Shown: positions 6,635 through 16,811, counted from the first letter of the stretch. The stretch is DNA of 64,000 nucleotides from an uncultured Bacteroidales bacterium (GCA_900541925.1 UQMB01000003.1:1-64000), one strand, 5' to 3'. The notes: generated from the sequence alone by a model not told the origin. Numbers and translations are program-made.

Positions 6635-8640
6635 CTTCCGACAATGTCTTCATCGGCTACCGCTTCCTGCCAGCTGTCCCACACCGGTGTCTGCTCATCG
6701 TAACCGTCATAGCCGTAGTTCTGCCACAGGCGGCCGTCCTTGTTGGCGGTGATGGCTCCGTTCGGGATAGGCCAGAACAAGTTTTTCTTGTTGATCGTGT
6801 AGTTCAGGGCTGCGGCGGTGCCGGATTTTATGGTGTAGCCGCGGTTGTAGTAGGAGTAGTGCATGATGCGCTGATACCAGTAACTTCCGCCGGTCCTGTC
6901 GACGCCTTCCTGCCTGTCCCAGTTGCCCGGGCTGTAGGTGTTGCCCCACTCGTCCGGGATTCCGCTCTTGGCCAGGTCGTAGCTGATGCGGGTCAGTTCG
7001 ACATTGCGCCATTCCTCCAGATACAGTTCGCGGGCGCGTTCGTTGGCGATGTCGCCGATATTCACGGCGGAGTAGAACTGCGAGCACCTGGCCCGCTCGC
7101 GCAGAGCGTTCACATCTTCGGTCGCGCCGGAGACATCGTTCTGGTACAGACGGGCTTCGGCACGCACAAGATAGGCTTCGGCGAGGCGATACAGATACCA
7201 GTTGGCATTGGAACCCTTGGTGGCTCCGTTGAACTGTGTGGCCCCCTGGTTGGCTTCTGCGGTCATGTCTTTCAGGTAGATTTTGTAGAGAGGGAAGTCG
7301 AACCAGTCGCGGATTGTGTCGTTGCAGAGCAGGGCTCCGGACTCCGGGTCGTGCAGCATGATGTTCTGGCCGAAGTACTTCGAATCCGGGTTGTTGCATT
7401 TGATGTCGGTCATGTGCACCCAGTTGCCTATGGTCGAGTTGTGCCGCAAGTCGTCGTTGTCCTCCACGCCGTTGACCACCCATAGGCCGCGCTGGGCGAA
7501 GTGGGTCAGGCGCACGGTGGCGATGCCTCGGCCAAGAACGCGCAGATAGTCGGCGTCCTGCTTGTATTTGCGGTTGTTGCGGGCGTAGTTCATGACGGCC
7601 TGCTTGCCGTCCGGCATTTTCAGGTTGCCGTCGTTCCAGAACGGACCGAGAATGCGCATCGTGAGGAAGTCCGTGTGGGTCTGGTCGCTTGAGTTGGGCA
7701 GACCCATGATGGTATCCTTGTTGTCTTTGATGAGCTTGTTCTCCGGGCGGTGCAGATCCCAGATGACATTACGTGTGATGTTCCATGTCTGCGGCTCGCC
7801 GCTGTTGACCACCGAGGCGTTGCCGAAAGGGGTCTTCATCAGGCTCAGGCCCGACGAGTTGATGAGTTCGTCGCACTGTTGCTCGGCTTTCTTCCATTCC
7901 CCGATGGAGAGGTAGAGTTTTGCCAGCAGCATACGGCACGCTTCCTTGTTCACCATGCCGTACCAGGTCATCTCTTTCTGCGAAGGGACCCATTCTACGG
8001 CCTTCTCCATGTCTTCGACGCACATCTGCAAGATTGCCTCGCGCCTTGTGGAGCGGTAGTTCTGCTTCGGGACTTCCAGAATCTTGGTGATAAGCGGCAC
8101 ATCGCCCCACTGCCAGCAGAGGTTGTAGTAGCGGAAGGCGCGGTGGAAGTAGGCGCGGCCCTTGTATTCATTCACGACCTTCTCGCTGAGACCGCTGACC
8201 CCGTCAATGTAGGTGAGCACTGTATTGGCATACTTGATTCCGGTGTAGGTCTGGTTCCAGAAATAAGACATGTGGTTGCTGTCGTTGTCGCTCATGCCCC
8301 CCGTCGGGGTGAGTTTGTAGTCGATGTTGTCCCAGATGCCGCCGCCGGCGTCGGTCTTGCCGTAGACGGACAGCTCGGAGAACAGGTACTCCGTGGTGAT
8401 GGGCACATTGATGTTGTTTCTCTCGAAGTGTGTCCAATACAGCCTCAGGTGGCGGTCAGCCATGGCCATGGACGCCTGCAACCCCGATTCTGTGCTGTAG
8501 GTCGTCTTGGGCTCAAAGAACGACAGCGGATCCGGATCCAGAAAATCACGGCTGCAGCCGCCGGAGAGGGCTATGCCTGCCAGACAGAGTGACAACTGGA
8601 ATATCTTGTTCAGTATATCTGTAGTTTTCATAATATTCAA
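6631..8640 (-). CDS. SusD/RagB family glycan-binding lipoprotein (locus 1)
   Basis: 669 residues with a lipoprotein signal; the lipobox is near SGGC-S, so it is anchored at the outer membrane. The start of the mature part, RDFLDPDPLSFF, and the TPR-like helical repeats (AYFHRAFRYYNLCWQWGDVPLIT, AEAYLVRAEARL) are typical of SusD. The C-terminal LFWPIPNGAI resembles the conserved end LWPIP. It caps the SusC pore and delivers glycan. It follows susC by 5 bases and overlaps the hydrolase gene by 4, forming a three-gene operon. Confidence 0.95.
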   Translation of the reverse strand: MNIMKTTDILNKIFQLSLCLAGIALSGGCSRDFLDPDPLSFFEPKTTYSTESGLQASMAMADRHLRLYWTHFERNNINVPITTEYLFSELSVYGKTDAGGGIWDNIDYKLTPTGGMSDNDSNHMSYFWNQTYTGIKYANTVLTYIDGVSGLSEKVVNEYKGRAYFHRAFRYYNLCWQWGDVPLITKILEVPKQNYRSTRREAILQMCVEDMEKAVEWVPSQKEMTWYGMVNKEACRMLLAKLYLSIGEWKKAEQQCDELINSSGLSLMKTPFGNASVVNSGEPQTWNITRNVIWDLHRPENKLIKDNKDTIMGLPNSSDQTHTDFLTMRILGPFWNDGNLKMPDGKQAVMNYARNNRKYKQDADYLRVLGRGIATVRLTHFAQRGLWVVNGVEDNDDLRHNSTIGNWVHMTDIKCNNPDSKYFGQNIMLHDPESGALLCNDTIRDWFDFPLYKIYLKDMTAEANQGATQFNGATKGSNANWYLYRLAEAYLVRAEARLYQNDVSGATEDVNALRERARCSQFYSAVNIGDIANERARELYLEEWRNVELTRISYDLAKSGIPDEWGNTYSPGNWDRQEGVDRTGGSYWYQRIMHYSYYNRGYTIKSGTAAALNYTINKKNLFWPIPNGAITANKDGRLWQNYGYDGYDEQTPVWDSWQEAVADEDIVGR

Positions 8641-8645
8641 TGGTC

Positions 8646-11600
8646 TTACAATGTTATGTTTACGCCGAAAGTGAAGGTGCGCGTGGCCAGGCCGCCCGTC
8701 TCAGGGTCGCCATACTCCCAGTCGGCCGCCCAAGCCCCCACATTCTTGATGTTGAAATATGCCTTCAGGTTCTGTATGCCTGTGCGGCCGAGCCACTTCT
8801 TCGGGAAGGTGTAGGCCACGGCGAAGTCATTGAGCCGCACGAAAGAACGGTTGTAGAGCTTCCGGGCGCCGGTAGCGCCGGCAGGGCCGATGGCATCCAG
8901 GCGGGCGTAGTCGTCCGTCGGGTTCTCAGGTGTCCAGTAGCCCTTCACCCATGTGTTGTAGCAGTAGGTGATGAGGCTGCCCGCATTGTCTCCGTTCAGA
9001 TACCAGCCGGAGAGGCTCTTGTGGCCCAAATAGCTATACAGGCTGAATGATACGGAGAGATTCTTCATGATGTCGAACTCATTGCGCAGCGACAGGCGCA
9101 CCTTCGGCGTGTTCTGGCCGAGGAATACTTTGTCGTCATCGTTGTATACGATTTTCTTGACCGTCCCGTCCTCGTTGTACTCATCGTTGGCCGGATTGTT
9201 CCACACCTTAGGGTCTCCAGGGCGCTGTCCGTATCGGGCGGCCTCCTCGTATTCGTCGAGCTGCCATATGCCCTCCACCTTGTAGTCCCAGATCGCGCCG
9301 ATAGGCTTGTCTATGAACCAGCCGTTGCTCTTGTCGTCCTGCTCGCGGCCATTCTCGTCGTAGTTGTAATAGAGATGCTTGATGGTGTTCTTGTTGTGTG
9401 ACAGCCCCAGGTCGGTGCGCCATTCGAAATTCTTGTTGCGGATGTTCACCGAGCTGAGGGACAGCTCGAATCCGTCGTTGTTCACCTGTCCGAGGTTGGT
9501 GGTGATGCTCCCGAATCCGGTGAATCCAGGCAGGCGCTGCGACATGATCATGTCGTGAGTCTCCATGTGATAGTAGTCGAACGTGCCTGAGATGCGGTCG
9601 TTGAGGAAGCCGAAATCGAGGCCGAAGTTCGTGGCGGTGGTCTTCTCCCACTGCAGGTTAGGATTGGCCATGCGGTCTACCCCGAGATACTTCATGTCGA
9701 GTACGGACCCGTCACTCTTGATATAACCCATTGTGGCGCCGGTGCCGGAACTCAGGTTGGCCAGAGACACATAAGGGTCGCTCAGCGAGCGGTTGCCGTT
9801 CTTTCCCCAGGAGAGGCGGACTTTAAGGGTGTTCACTATGTCGTGCCATTTCCAGAAGTCCTCGTTGACCACATTCCAGGCCACGGCCACGGATGGGAAA
9901 GTGGCGTATGGATTGCTGGAACCGAAGGCGGAGTAGCCGTCGCGACGGATGGAGGCGGTGAAGAGGTAGCGGTCATCGTAACTGTAGAACAGCCTGGCCA
10001 GCAGCGCGTCGGCGGTCTGGTGGGAATCGCTTGTCGAGAACGAGCTCTTTTCCTTGGTGGCGTTCTGGGTGTTGTGGAATCCCAGGGCATCGGAAGGGAG
10101 AATCTCGCGGGCGTAGATGTTGTCGCTCCAGTAGCGGCGCTCTTCCGCTTCCTGCACCAGGGTGAGAATCACATGGTGCTTCCTGGCGAAGATGTAGTCC
10201 CAGGTGATGGTGTTGTTGAGGGACCAGTCGAAGCGCTTGCTCCATCCGCGGTCTACGCCACGGTCAGAAGGCGCTGAATCCGGTCTGGCGGCGGAGGTGA
10301 AGTAGCGGTTGTAGTGGTACTGGTAGCGCGGCGCGGCGTTGAACGACCAGGTGATGTTGAAAGGCAGCGTCACCTTGGCGTTGAAGATGGTGTTCAGCAC
10401 CTGATAGCCTTTCTCCAGATCCATATACTGACGCTCGAAGTCGAAATTGTATCCCCACTTCTGCGCGACGCTCATCGGATACTGCTCCAGTTCGCCGTCG
10501 GCTTTGCGGTAGTTGGAGTATGGGGAGTTGCGGAGCTGATTGGCATCCCAGTAGTTTGTTCCCAAGCCGACGGAGATGTCTCCGTCGCTGCGGTCCTGGA
10601 AGTTCACATTGGCTCCGACTTCCAGCCAGTCCGTCACTTTGCCGCTCAGTTTCATGTTGGCCCTGACGGCGCGGTACTCGTTCCCCTTGACTGCGCCCTC
10701 GTTGTGCAGGTAACCTCCTGACAGGTAGTAGTTCATGTTGTCGCTGGCCCCGCTGATGCTGGCGTTGTAGTCCTGGTTGAAGCCGGTGCGGAAGGTGTGC
10801 CCCCACCAGTCGAAGGTCTTGCCGGCGAGGTAGTTTTCCAGCACTTCGTCGCGCATACCGAGGCGTTTGCCGTATATGCTCATGGCTGACTCTCCGGCCT
10901 CGTTGGTCGTGTATCCTTCCCAAACGGAGGCATCGACGCCATAGAGGGCCCGGGCCTGTTCCCTGGTGTGGAAGTAGCCCTGTTTATCCTTGTAGGCCTT
11001 GGCGCCATAGGCACGGTATGCGCCGCTCTCGTCCATGCCATAGGTGTCTTTGAGGTACCAGTCCTGCCTATATCTGACATAGCCTTCAGCGTCATAGACA
11101 TCCATCAGGTAGTCGCTCTTGGTGTTGGCGGCGGTGTTGATGCTTACATTGATTGTCGGTTTGCCCTTCTTGCCTCTCTTGGTGCTGATGATAATCACAC
11201 CGTTGGCGGCTTTCGCACCATAGACTGCGGCTGCCGAGGCATCTTTCAGGATGTCGATCTGACCGATGTCGTCCGGGTTGATTTCCGAAATCTCGCCGTA
11301 GAAGGCCATCCCGTCCAATATTATCAGAGGAGCGTTGTGGTTGCCGCCGGTGTACACCGAGCGCTGGCCGCGAATCTGAAGCGAGCCGCCACCCTTGGCG
11401 TCGGCGCTGTAGCCGACATTCAGGCCCGGCGTGCCTCGAAGCAGATCCTGGACTGTGCCCGGGTTCTCATTCGCCATCTTGTCCGGTTTGATCTGGACTA
11501 CGCTGCCGGTCAAGTCCTTCTTGCGGGCGGTGCCATAGCCGATCACGACCACCTCTTCAAGGAGAGCCTCATCATCCTGCATGGTAAGATTGATTGTCGA

Positions 11601-11894
11601 CCGGTTGCCGGTCCTGATGGTCTCGGTCTTGTAACCGATTGAGGAGAAAACCAGTTCCGGAGAGGAAGTGGTCAATTTGATGGTGTACTTGCCGTCCGGA
11701 TCCGTCATGGTTCCGTTTGTCGTGCCGCTCTCGAGCACATTGACGCCGATAAGCGGCTCTCCGTTCTGGTCCTTGACCGTTCCGGAGACCACCTTGGCGC
11801 TCTGCGCATGTGCAGCGGCGCAGAACGCCAGGGTCAAAACGAGACAGGCTGTCAGTCTCGTCCTGGTTTTAAACATAGGAATAAATGTGAACAT
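8646..11894 (-). CDS. SusC/RagA family TonB-dependent transporter (locus 1)
   Basis: 1082 residues. After the signal peptide (cleavage near AHA-QS) comes a carboxypeptidase-like regulatory domain (VSGTVKDQNGEPLIGVNV), then the TonB-box/plug region (EEVVVIGYGTARKKDLTGSV, and later the ILDGMAF and KDASAAAVYGAKAANGVIII motifs), then a 22-strand-type barrel ending TFGVNITL. No STN domain precedes it, so sigma/anti-sigma signalling is not expected. An internal ATG at 11876 (MFKTRTRL) gives a more usual signal peptide and may be the true start. Confidence 0.96.
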   Translation of the reverse strand: MFTFIPMFKTRTRLTACLVLTLAFCAAAHAQSAKVVSGTVKDQNGEPLIGVNVLESGTTNGTMTDPDGKYTIKLTTSSPELVFSSIGYKTETIRTGNRSTINLTMQDDEALLEEVVVIGYGTARKKDLTGSVVQIKPDKMANENPGTVQDLLRGTPGLNVGYSADAKGGGSLQIRGQRSVYTGGNHNAPLIILDGMAFYGEISEINPDDIGQIDILKDASAAAVYGAKAANGVIIISTKRGKKGKPTINVSINTAANTKSDYLMDVYDAEGYVRYRQDWYLKDTYGMDESGAYRAYGAKAYKDKQGYFHTREQARALYGVDASVWEGYTTNEAGESAMSIYGKRLGMRDEVLENYLAGKTFDWWGHTFRTGFNQDYNASISGASDNMNYYLSGGYLHNEGAVKGNEYRAVRANMKLSGKVTDWLEVGANVNFQDRSDGDISVGLGTNYWDANQLRNSPYSNYRKADGELEQYPMSVAQKWGYNFDFERQYMDLEKGYQVLNTIFNAKVTLPFNITWSFNAAPRYQYHYNRYFTSAARPDSAPSDRGVDRGWSKRFDWSLNNTITWDYIFARKHHVILTLVQEAEERRYWSDNIYAREILPSDALGFHNTQNATKEKSSFSTSDSHQTADALLARLFYSYDDRYLFTASIRRDGYSAFGSSNPYATFPSVAVAWNVVNEDFWKWHDIVNTLKVRLSWGKNGNRSLSDPYVSLANLSSGTGATMGYIKSDGSVLDMKYLGVDRMANPNLQWEKTTATNFGLDFGFLNDRISGTFDYYHMETHDMIMSQRLPGFTGFGSITTNLGQVNNDGFELSLSSVNIRNKNFEWRTDLGLSHNKNTIKHLYYNYDENGREQDDKSNGWFIDKPIGAIWDYKVEGIWQLDEYEEAARYGQRPGDPKVWNNPANDEYNEDGTVKKIVYNDDDKVFLGQNTPKVRLSLRNEFDIMKNLSVSFSLYSYLGHKSLSGWYLNGDNAGSLITYCYNTWVKGYWTPENPTDDYARLDAIGPAGATGARKLYNRSFVRLNDFAVAYTFPKKWLGRTGIQNLKAYFNIKNVGAWAADWEYGDPETGGLATRTFTFGVNITL

Positions 11895-11963
11895 AAATGA
11901 TAATGATTGGTTTGTAGTATCAGTGTCGGTCGTGTGCCGGAAAGCAGCCCTCGCGGCACGGTG

Positions 11964-11971
11964 CTAAAGTA
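11964..11971 (-). promoter_or_regulatory. Candidate -7 box for susC of locus 1
   Basis: On the minus strand TACTTTAG matches the Bacteroidetes TAnnTTTG box except at one base. It would leave a leader of 70-90 bases before susC. The divergent regulator begins at 12063-12075, so its sites and this promoter share about 170 bases. Confidence 0.4.
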
Positions 11972-12062
11972 GTCTATCCGGGCGGAAGTGCCGGGGCACG
12001 GATTGGGAAACATGGGGGCATGAATCGTTATTTCTTGATAATCTGCGAAAAATGAGTAAATT

Positions 12063-14975
12063 GTGCGCAAATCTATGATGGTGATGGCAGTAGGATTACC
12101 GGTCGCGATATTCTTGGCGGCGTTTGCGATGCCGCTTGTGTCGGCGCAGCCGCCGCGATACCGGATGCTGAGTACCATCGAGACCTCGGATGCGGAGGAT
12201 TTGAACTGCATCTACTTCGACCGCGACGGGTTGCTGTGGATGGGGACCGGACAGGGGTTGAAATCATACGACGGATACCGGACCAGAACTTATCGCACCG
12301 ACCTCCAGTCTCCCGGCATATTGCCCGACAATACAGTGCTTTGCCTGACAGAAGACCACGAAGACGGTTTGTGGGCGGGCACTCGTGACGGTCTGGTGAG
12401 AATGGACAGACGGACAGGTGCGATAAGCACTTATCGCCTGCCGTCGGCCGGGCAACGCATCATCTATACGCTCTATACAGACAGGCTGGGCACAGTCTGG
12501 ATCGGCACCGACGGCGGCTTGACGCGCTATGTCAGGGAGCGTGACGCGTTCTTTACTTATCATGCCGACAGTATTGTCGTGAGGGACCTGAGCGGGCGGT
12601 CTGTGCCGATAGGCGGCTACAGCGTCAAATCCATCGTGGAGGACAAGCGCGGCAATCTCTATATCGGCACATGGTCCAGTGGCGTGATGCGCTTCAATCC
12701 GGATGACGGACATTTCACGGTCTATCCGGAGCTCAATACCATGAACTCGGCCTATGCCCTCTTCTTCGACAGCCGGGACCGGCTATGGATAGGCACGTGG
12801 GGTTTCGGGCTGGCGCGCATCGACAGACCTCTGGATGCGGAAGATCCGGGTGTGGTGTGCTATAGGCCCGGCAGAAAAGGATTTGACACCCATTATCGTT
12901 TTATCGAAGATCCCATCACCGCTACGATATGGGCCTGCAGCCGGGGCGGTGTGAGCGTGATTTCGCCTGACGGCGGCAGTGTCTGGAATTATGCTGCGCT
13001 GGCCGGACAGTCGGTGAGTTTTTGCAAGGACATCCTTACCGACGGCCATGGCAACATCTATCTGGCCACGATACGGGAAGGCATCAGGCATGTCAGCACC
13101 AGGCAGGAAATGTTCCGCTTCCATGAGATGGACACGGATGAGGTGTTCGCCAAAAGCAGGGTCAACGCCGTGTTCACTGCTGACGGACGCCGCTTCTGGT
13201 CCGGCCTGTCCCCTTACGGGGTGGCCCTTTACGACAGGGAGAGCGGCACGACGCTCATGAGCGGCGCCATAGCTCAGCTGGAGGGATTGGCGGAGAAATC
13301 TTTCCAGACGGAGTTCACATCCATCATCAGTTATTCCGACAACGAGATATGGGCGGGAAGCAACAGTACTGGCATAGTCATGATTCCGGCGACTGGGCCG
13401 GGCAGGATAGCTGATGCCGGGAACAGCCGCTTTGTATTTGACAATGTGGTGAATGCGCTCTTCAAGGATGACTGGGGGCGCGTGTGGATCGGGGCGCGCA
13501 GCTGTCTGAGCGTCGCCAACCCTGACGGCAGCGGGAAGAGGCTGACACTTACGGAGAATGGTGAGGATTTCTCTGACTGTGATGTGCGCGGCATCATGGC
13601 CGACCATGAGGGAAACATCTGGGTGTCCACGAAGAACGAGGGCATCATACGGATATCACCGGCACTTGTCTGTCATCGCTACGGCGCCGGCGGCGGGAGT
13701 CTCCAAGTCAACGATGTCACCGCCTGCTTCGAGGACTCGCGCCACAGGCTTTGGGCAATCTCGGCCAGCGGCGGCCTGTTCCGGTATGACAGGGGGAGAG
13801 ATCTGTTCGTGCCTGTCAACCGTGAATACGGCATCGGCGCGAGCAGCGCGTTTGCCATAAATGAAGACCGCTTCCGGCGGCTGTGGCTCAGCACTGAGCA
13901 GGGGATGTACTGTCTGGCCTGGAACGATGGGGATGACGCCTTGCCCGCCATATACTTCTATTCCCGGGATGACGGACTGGAGCATGCCGTCTGCCAGCCT
14001 AACTCCACATTCCGCCATGGAGAAGAACTGTATTTCGGCACTGAACGCGGTTTCTATTCCTTCGCGCCCGCAGAGAACCTGATGACTGACAATCTTCAGT
14101 ACCGGCTTCTTGTGACCGACCTTTATGTCGACGGACGGCCTTTTGACCGGCTCGATGCGGAACTGCGTCAGAAATGCTCGGCCGAGATGCCGCAGATGAC
14201 ACGGCACATAACGCTGCCTTCTTCCGTGGGCAGAATCGATGTGGAGTTCGCCCTTCTGACTTATTCCGGCCAGGAGAAGAACCAATACGCCTACCGTCTG
14301 GAGGGGTACGATGATGACTGGAGCTTCCGCGACGCCTCCTCGCGCCGGGCCACATACGAGAACCTGCCTGCCGGCACATACACCCTGCATTTGAAGGCTT
14401 CCGACAGCAGGAGGCTCTGGACGGAACTCCCATACGCCATACAATTGCATGTCCTCCCGCCGTGGTATCTGTCCTGGTGGATGTGGCTGGTCTATGTGCT
14501 GATGTCTTCCGCTGCCGTCTATGGCGCGGCGCGCCTGTATATGAATTATCACAACGCGGCGGTGCGCCTCAGGCTTAAAGAGGCTGAAGAAGGCGACCCG
14601 GCTCTTTCCGGCCTGGACGCCGGGGAGGAGCAGCTCTCTGCTGATGAACTGTTCCTGGAGAGAGCTGTCCGATGCGTGAGTGACCACCTCGAAGAGTATG
14701 ACCGCGAACAATTCGCCCGGGACATGTGCGTCTCGTCCTCAACGCTCTACAATAAACTGCGCGCATTGACGGGGCAGGGCATCTCGGCTTTCATCCTTTC
14801 CGTCCGCATGAAGGAGGCGTGCCGCATCGCCCGTCAGAATCCCGACATACGCGTGAACGAACTTGGGATGGCCGTAGGCATCAACACGCCCAAGTATTTC
14901 ACCCGGTGCTTCAAGGAAGAGATCGGCATGCTGCCAAGCGAGTATATCGAGAAGGTGAAGCGACGCGAAGTCTAG
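12063..14975 (+). CDS. Membrane-spanning sensor-AraC regulator lacking kinase and receiver
   Basis: 970 residues from GTG (or 966 from ATG at 12075). It has a signal peptide/N-terminal anchor, then about 650 residues of Reg_prop beta-propeller repeats (GLLWMGTGQGLKSYDG, GTVWIGTDGGLTRY, RLWIGTWGFGLARI). A Y_Y_Y domain follows (NQYAYRLEGYDDDW, NLPAGTYTLHLKA), then one transmembrane segment (WMWLVYVLMSSAAVYG). About 50 linker residues lead straight to an AraC-type HTH_18 (DMCVSSSTLYNKLRALTG, NTPKYFTRCFKEEIGMLPSEY). The periplasmic half is that of a hybrid two-component sensor, but HisKA, HATPase and REC domains are all missing, so the signal must reach the DNA-binding domain directly across the membrane. 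It is divergent from the locus 1 susC and presumably controls it. Confidence 0.93.
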   Translation: MRKSMMVMAVGLPVAIFLAAFAMPLVSAQPPRYRMLSTIETSDAEDLNCIYFDRDGLLWMGTGQGLKSYDGYRTRTYRTDLQSPGILPDNTVLCLTEDHEDGLWAGTRDGLVRMDRRTGAISTYRLPSAGQRIIYTLYTDRLGTVWIGTDGGLTRYVRERDAFFTYHADSIVVRDLSGRSVPIGGYSVKSIVEDKRGNLYIGTWSSGVMRFNPDDGHFTVYPELNTMNSAYALFFDSRDRLWIGTWGFGLARIDRPLDAEDPGVVCYRPGRKGFDTHYRFIEDPITATIWACSRGGVSVISPDGGSVWNYAALAGQSVSFCKDILTDGHGNIYLATIREGIRHVSTRQEMFRFHEMDTDEVFAKSRVNAVFTADGRRFWSGLSPYGVALYDRESGTTLMSGAIAQLEGLAEKSFQTEFTSIISYSDNEIWAGSNSTGIVMIPATGPGRIADAGNSRFVFDNVVNALFKDDWGRVWIGARSCLSVANPDGSGKRLTLTENGEDFSDCDVRGIMADHEGNIWVSTKNEGIIRISPALVCHRYGAGGGSLQVNDVTACFEDSRHRLWAISASGGLFRYDRGRDLFVPVNREYGIGASSAFAINEDRFRRLWLSTEQGMYCLAWNDGDDALPAIYFYSRDDGLEHAVCQPNSTFRHGEELYFGTERGFYSFAPAENLMTDNLQYRLLVTDLYVDGRPFDRLDAELRQKCSAEMPQMTRHITLPSSVGRIDVEFALLTYSGQEKNQYAYRLEGYDDDWSFRDASSRRATYENLPAGTYTLHLKASDSRRLWTELPYAIQLHVLPPWYLSWWMWLVYVLMSSAAVYGAARLYMNYHNAAVRLRLKEAEEGDPALSGLDAGEEQLSADELFLERAVRCVSDHLEEYDREQFARDMCVSSSTLYNKLRALTGQGISAFILSVRMKEACRIARQNPDIRVNELGMAVGINTPKYFTRCFKEEIGMLPSEYIEKVKRREV

Positions 14976-16681
14976 TCATCCCATGCTGATGAGAGCCCAG
15001 GGCGCTTGGCGCGCCAGCTCTCCACGGCCTGGGATATGTTTATGATGAAGTCGCCCATGTCCTCGAGCTTCTCGATGAGGTTGAGGTAGAGCACGCTCTC
15101 GAAGTAGGCGTCCCCGTTGCTTTCCACCCTCTGGATTTCCTTGTCACGCAGGAGGTTGCGCTTGTTGTTGATATCGACTTCCGCCTCGATGGCGTTGTCG
15201 ATGTCATTGATTGTCGAGGCGTTCTCGAGATTGTATACCATGGCGTCGTATGCCCTGGCGACCAGTTCTGTCATCTCGTCCAGGCTCTGCCTGTGCTCGG
15301 CGGAGAGCTTCTGCTCGTGTACGATGGCCCTGTCGATCAGGCGGCTTATGGCCTCGCCGCTGTCTCCCAGGGACTCGAGTTCCCCGACTATGCGGTAAAT
15401 CGCCTTGATGCGGAGTTCCGAGTTGTCGCTCAGGCCCTCGCGGTTGACTTTGTTGAGGAAACTGATCACCTCGTACTCGATGCGGTCCGAGATTTCCTCA
15501 TACTTGACGAGTTTGTCCCTGTACGGTCCGAAGGCGGATTCCGCATCGGAATTGTCGATGGCGTCCTTCACATAGCCCAGGCCCTTGCGCATGATGCGCC
15601 CGAAGTGGCACACTTCCTTCTCGGCTTCGGTGAGCGCGAGTTCCGGGGTGGAGATGAGTCCCGCGTTGATATACACCAGCTTGCCCGTGACCTCGTTGCT
15701 CGGCTTCTCCTTGATGACCTTGCAGACGAGCTTCTCTATCAGCGGGATGAACCAGATGAGTATGCCGGTGTTGATGAGATTGAAGACGGTGTGCAGCATG
15801 GAGATGCTGTAGAGCGGGGTCTGCTCGCTGCCTCCAAGCCCGATGCCGTTTATTATCAGGCTGATGAGTTTAAGGAAGTACGGGAACAGAGCCACGGCCC
15901 AGATGACGCCGAACACATTGAACACGGTGTGGGCGAGGGCGGCCCGCTTGGCGTTGACATTGCCGACGGCGGCGGCGATGTTGGCCGTGATGGTGGTGCC
16001 GATGTTCTCGCCGAGGACCATCGCCGCCGCCATGTCAAACTTGATCCAGCCCATGTTGAGCACTATCAATGTGAGGGCTACGGTGGCGCTGGAGGACTGG
16101 AGCACCAGGGTGAGCACCGTGCCGACGGCCACGAAAAGCAGGATTGACCACAGGCCGTGGCCGGACCACGACTGGATGAAGGACAGGGCTTCCGGGGTGG
16201 ACTGGAGGTCCGGGACGGAGTTTTTCATGAAGGACAGGCCGAGGAACAGGAGGCTGAATCCGACCACTATTTCACCTATGTCCTTGATTTTTCCCTTCTT
16301 GGAGATGCTCATTATGAATCCTGCGGCCATGAGCGGCACGGCGAGGATGGATATGTCCGCCTTGAACCCGAAGAGGGCTATGATCCAGGCGGTGAAGGTG
16401 GTGCCGATGTTGGCGCCCATTATCACTCCGATGGCCTGGGTGAGGGTCAGTATGCCGGCGTTGACGAAACTGACCACCATCACGGTGGTGGCGCTGGAGG
16501 ACTGGATGACCGCCGTGACGCCGAGACCCGTGGCGACGCCCTTTAACGGATTGGATGTGATTGAGGAGACGAAACGGCGGAGACCGCTTCCGGCCGCTTT
16601 CTGGAGACCGGAACTCATCAGGTTCATTCCGTAGAGGAACATTCCCAAGGCTCCGATAAGGGTAAGGATGCTTAAAATCAT
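14972..16681 (-). CDS. Na/Pi cotransporter family protein with PhoU-like tail
   Basis: 569 residues. The N-terminal ~330 residues hold about eight membrane segments with the duplicated QSSSA motif (AVIQSSSATTVM and LVLQSSSATVAL) and GANIGTTFTAW/GENIGTTITAN, typical of NptA/YjbB sodium-phosphate transporters. The C-terminal ~200 residues are PhoU-like helices. It imports or balances phosphate at the inner membrane. The divergent PhoB/PhoR-like pair next to it supports a phosphate role. Its stop overlaps that of the convergent AraC-type regulator in a shared CTAG. Confidence 0.93.
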   Translation of the reverse strand: MILSILTLIGALGMFLYGMNLMSSGLQKAAGSGLRRFVSSITSNPLKGVATGLGVTAVIQSSSATTVMVVSFVNAGILTLTQAIGVIMGANIGTTFTAWIIALFGFKADISILAVPLMAAGFIMSISKKGKIKDIGEIVVGFSLLFLGLSFMKNSVPDLQSTPEALSFIQSWSGHGLWSILLFVAVGTVLTLVLQSSSATVALTLIVLNMGWIKFDMAAAMVLGENIGTTITANIAAAVGNVNAKRAALAHTVFNVFGVIWAVALFPYFLKLISLIINGIGLGGSEQTPLYSISMLHTVFNLINTGILIWFIPLIEKLVCKVIKEKPSNEVTGKLVYINAGLISTPELALTEAEKEVCHFGRIMRKGLGYVKDAIDNSDAESAFGPYRDKLVKYEEISDRIEYEVISFLNKVNREGLSDNSELRIKAIYRIVGELESLGDSGEAISRLIDRAIVHEQKLSAEHRQSLDEMTELVARAYDAMVYNLENASTINDIDNAIEAEVDINNKRNLLRDKEIQRVESNGDAYFESVLYLNLIEKLEDMGDFIINISQAVESWRAKRPGLSSAWDD

Positions 16682-16795
16682 CTTGCTTCAGAATATTTGT
16701 CGCAAAAATGGTGAAAATCATCCGGAATATGACGGCCCCGGAGCAGATGTAACCAAAATTTAACAATATGGCATCCGACTTACCGGGCGAATCGA

Positions 16796-16803
16796 TAACT
16801 TTG
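16796..16803 (+). promoter_or_regulatory. -7 box of the response regulator gene
   Basis: TAACTTTG matches TAnnTTTG exactly and lies 8 bases before the ATG at 16812, implying a very short leader. Confidence 0.6.
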
Positions 16804-16811
16804 CAGGCGGT

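Noticed and set aside
7750..8592. 280-codon plus-strand frame opposite susD of locus 1
   Set aside because: Antisense shadow of a well-defined SusD gene.
13656..14711. 351-codon minus-strand frame inside the locus 1 regulator
   Set aside because: Shadow of the AraC-type regulator, no recognisable motif.
16745..16775. GTAACCAAAATTTAACA upstream of the PhoB-like gene considered as a Pho box
   Set aside because: It lacks the two spaced 7-base repeats of a Pho box, and the Bacteroidetes version is not known well enough to call.
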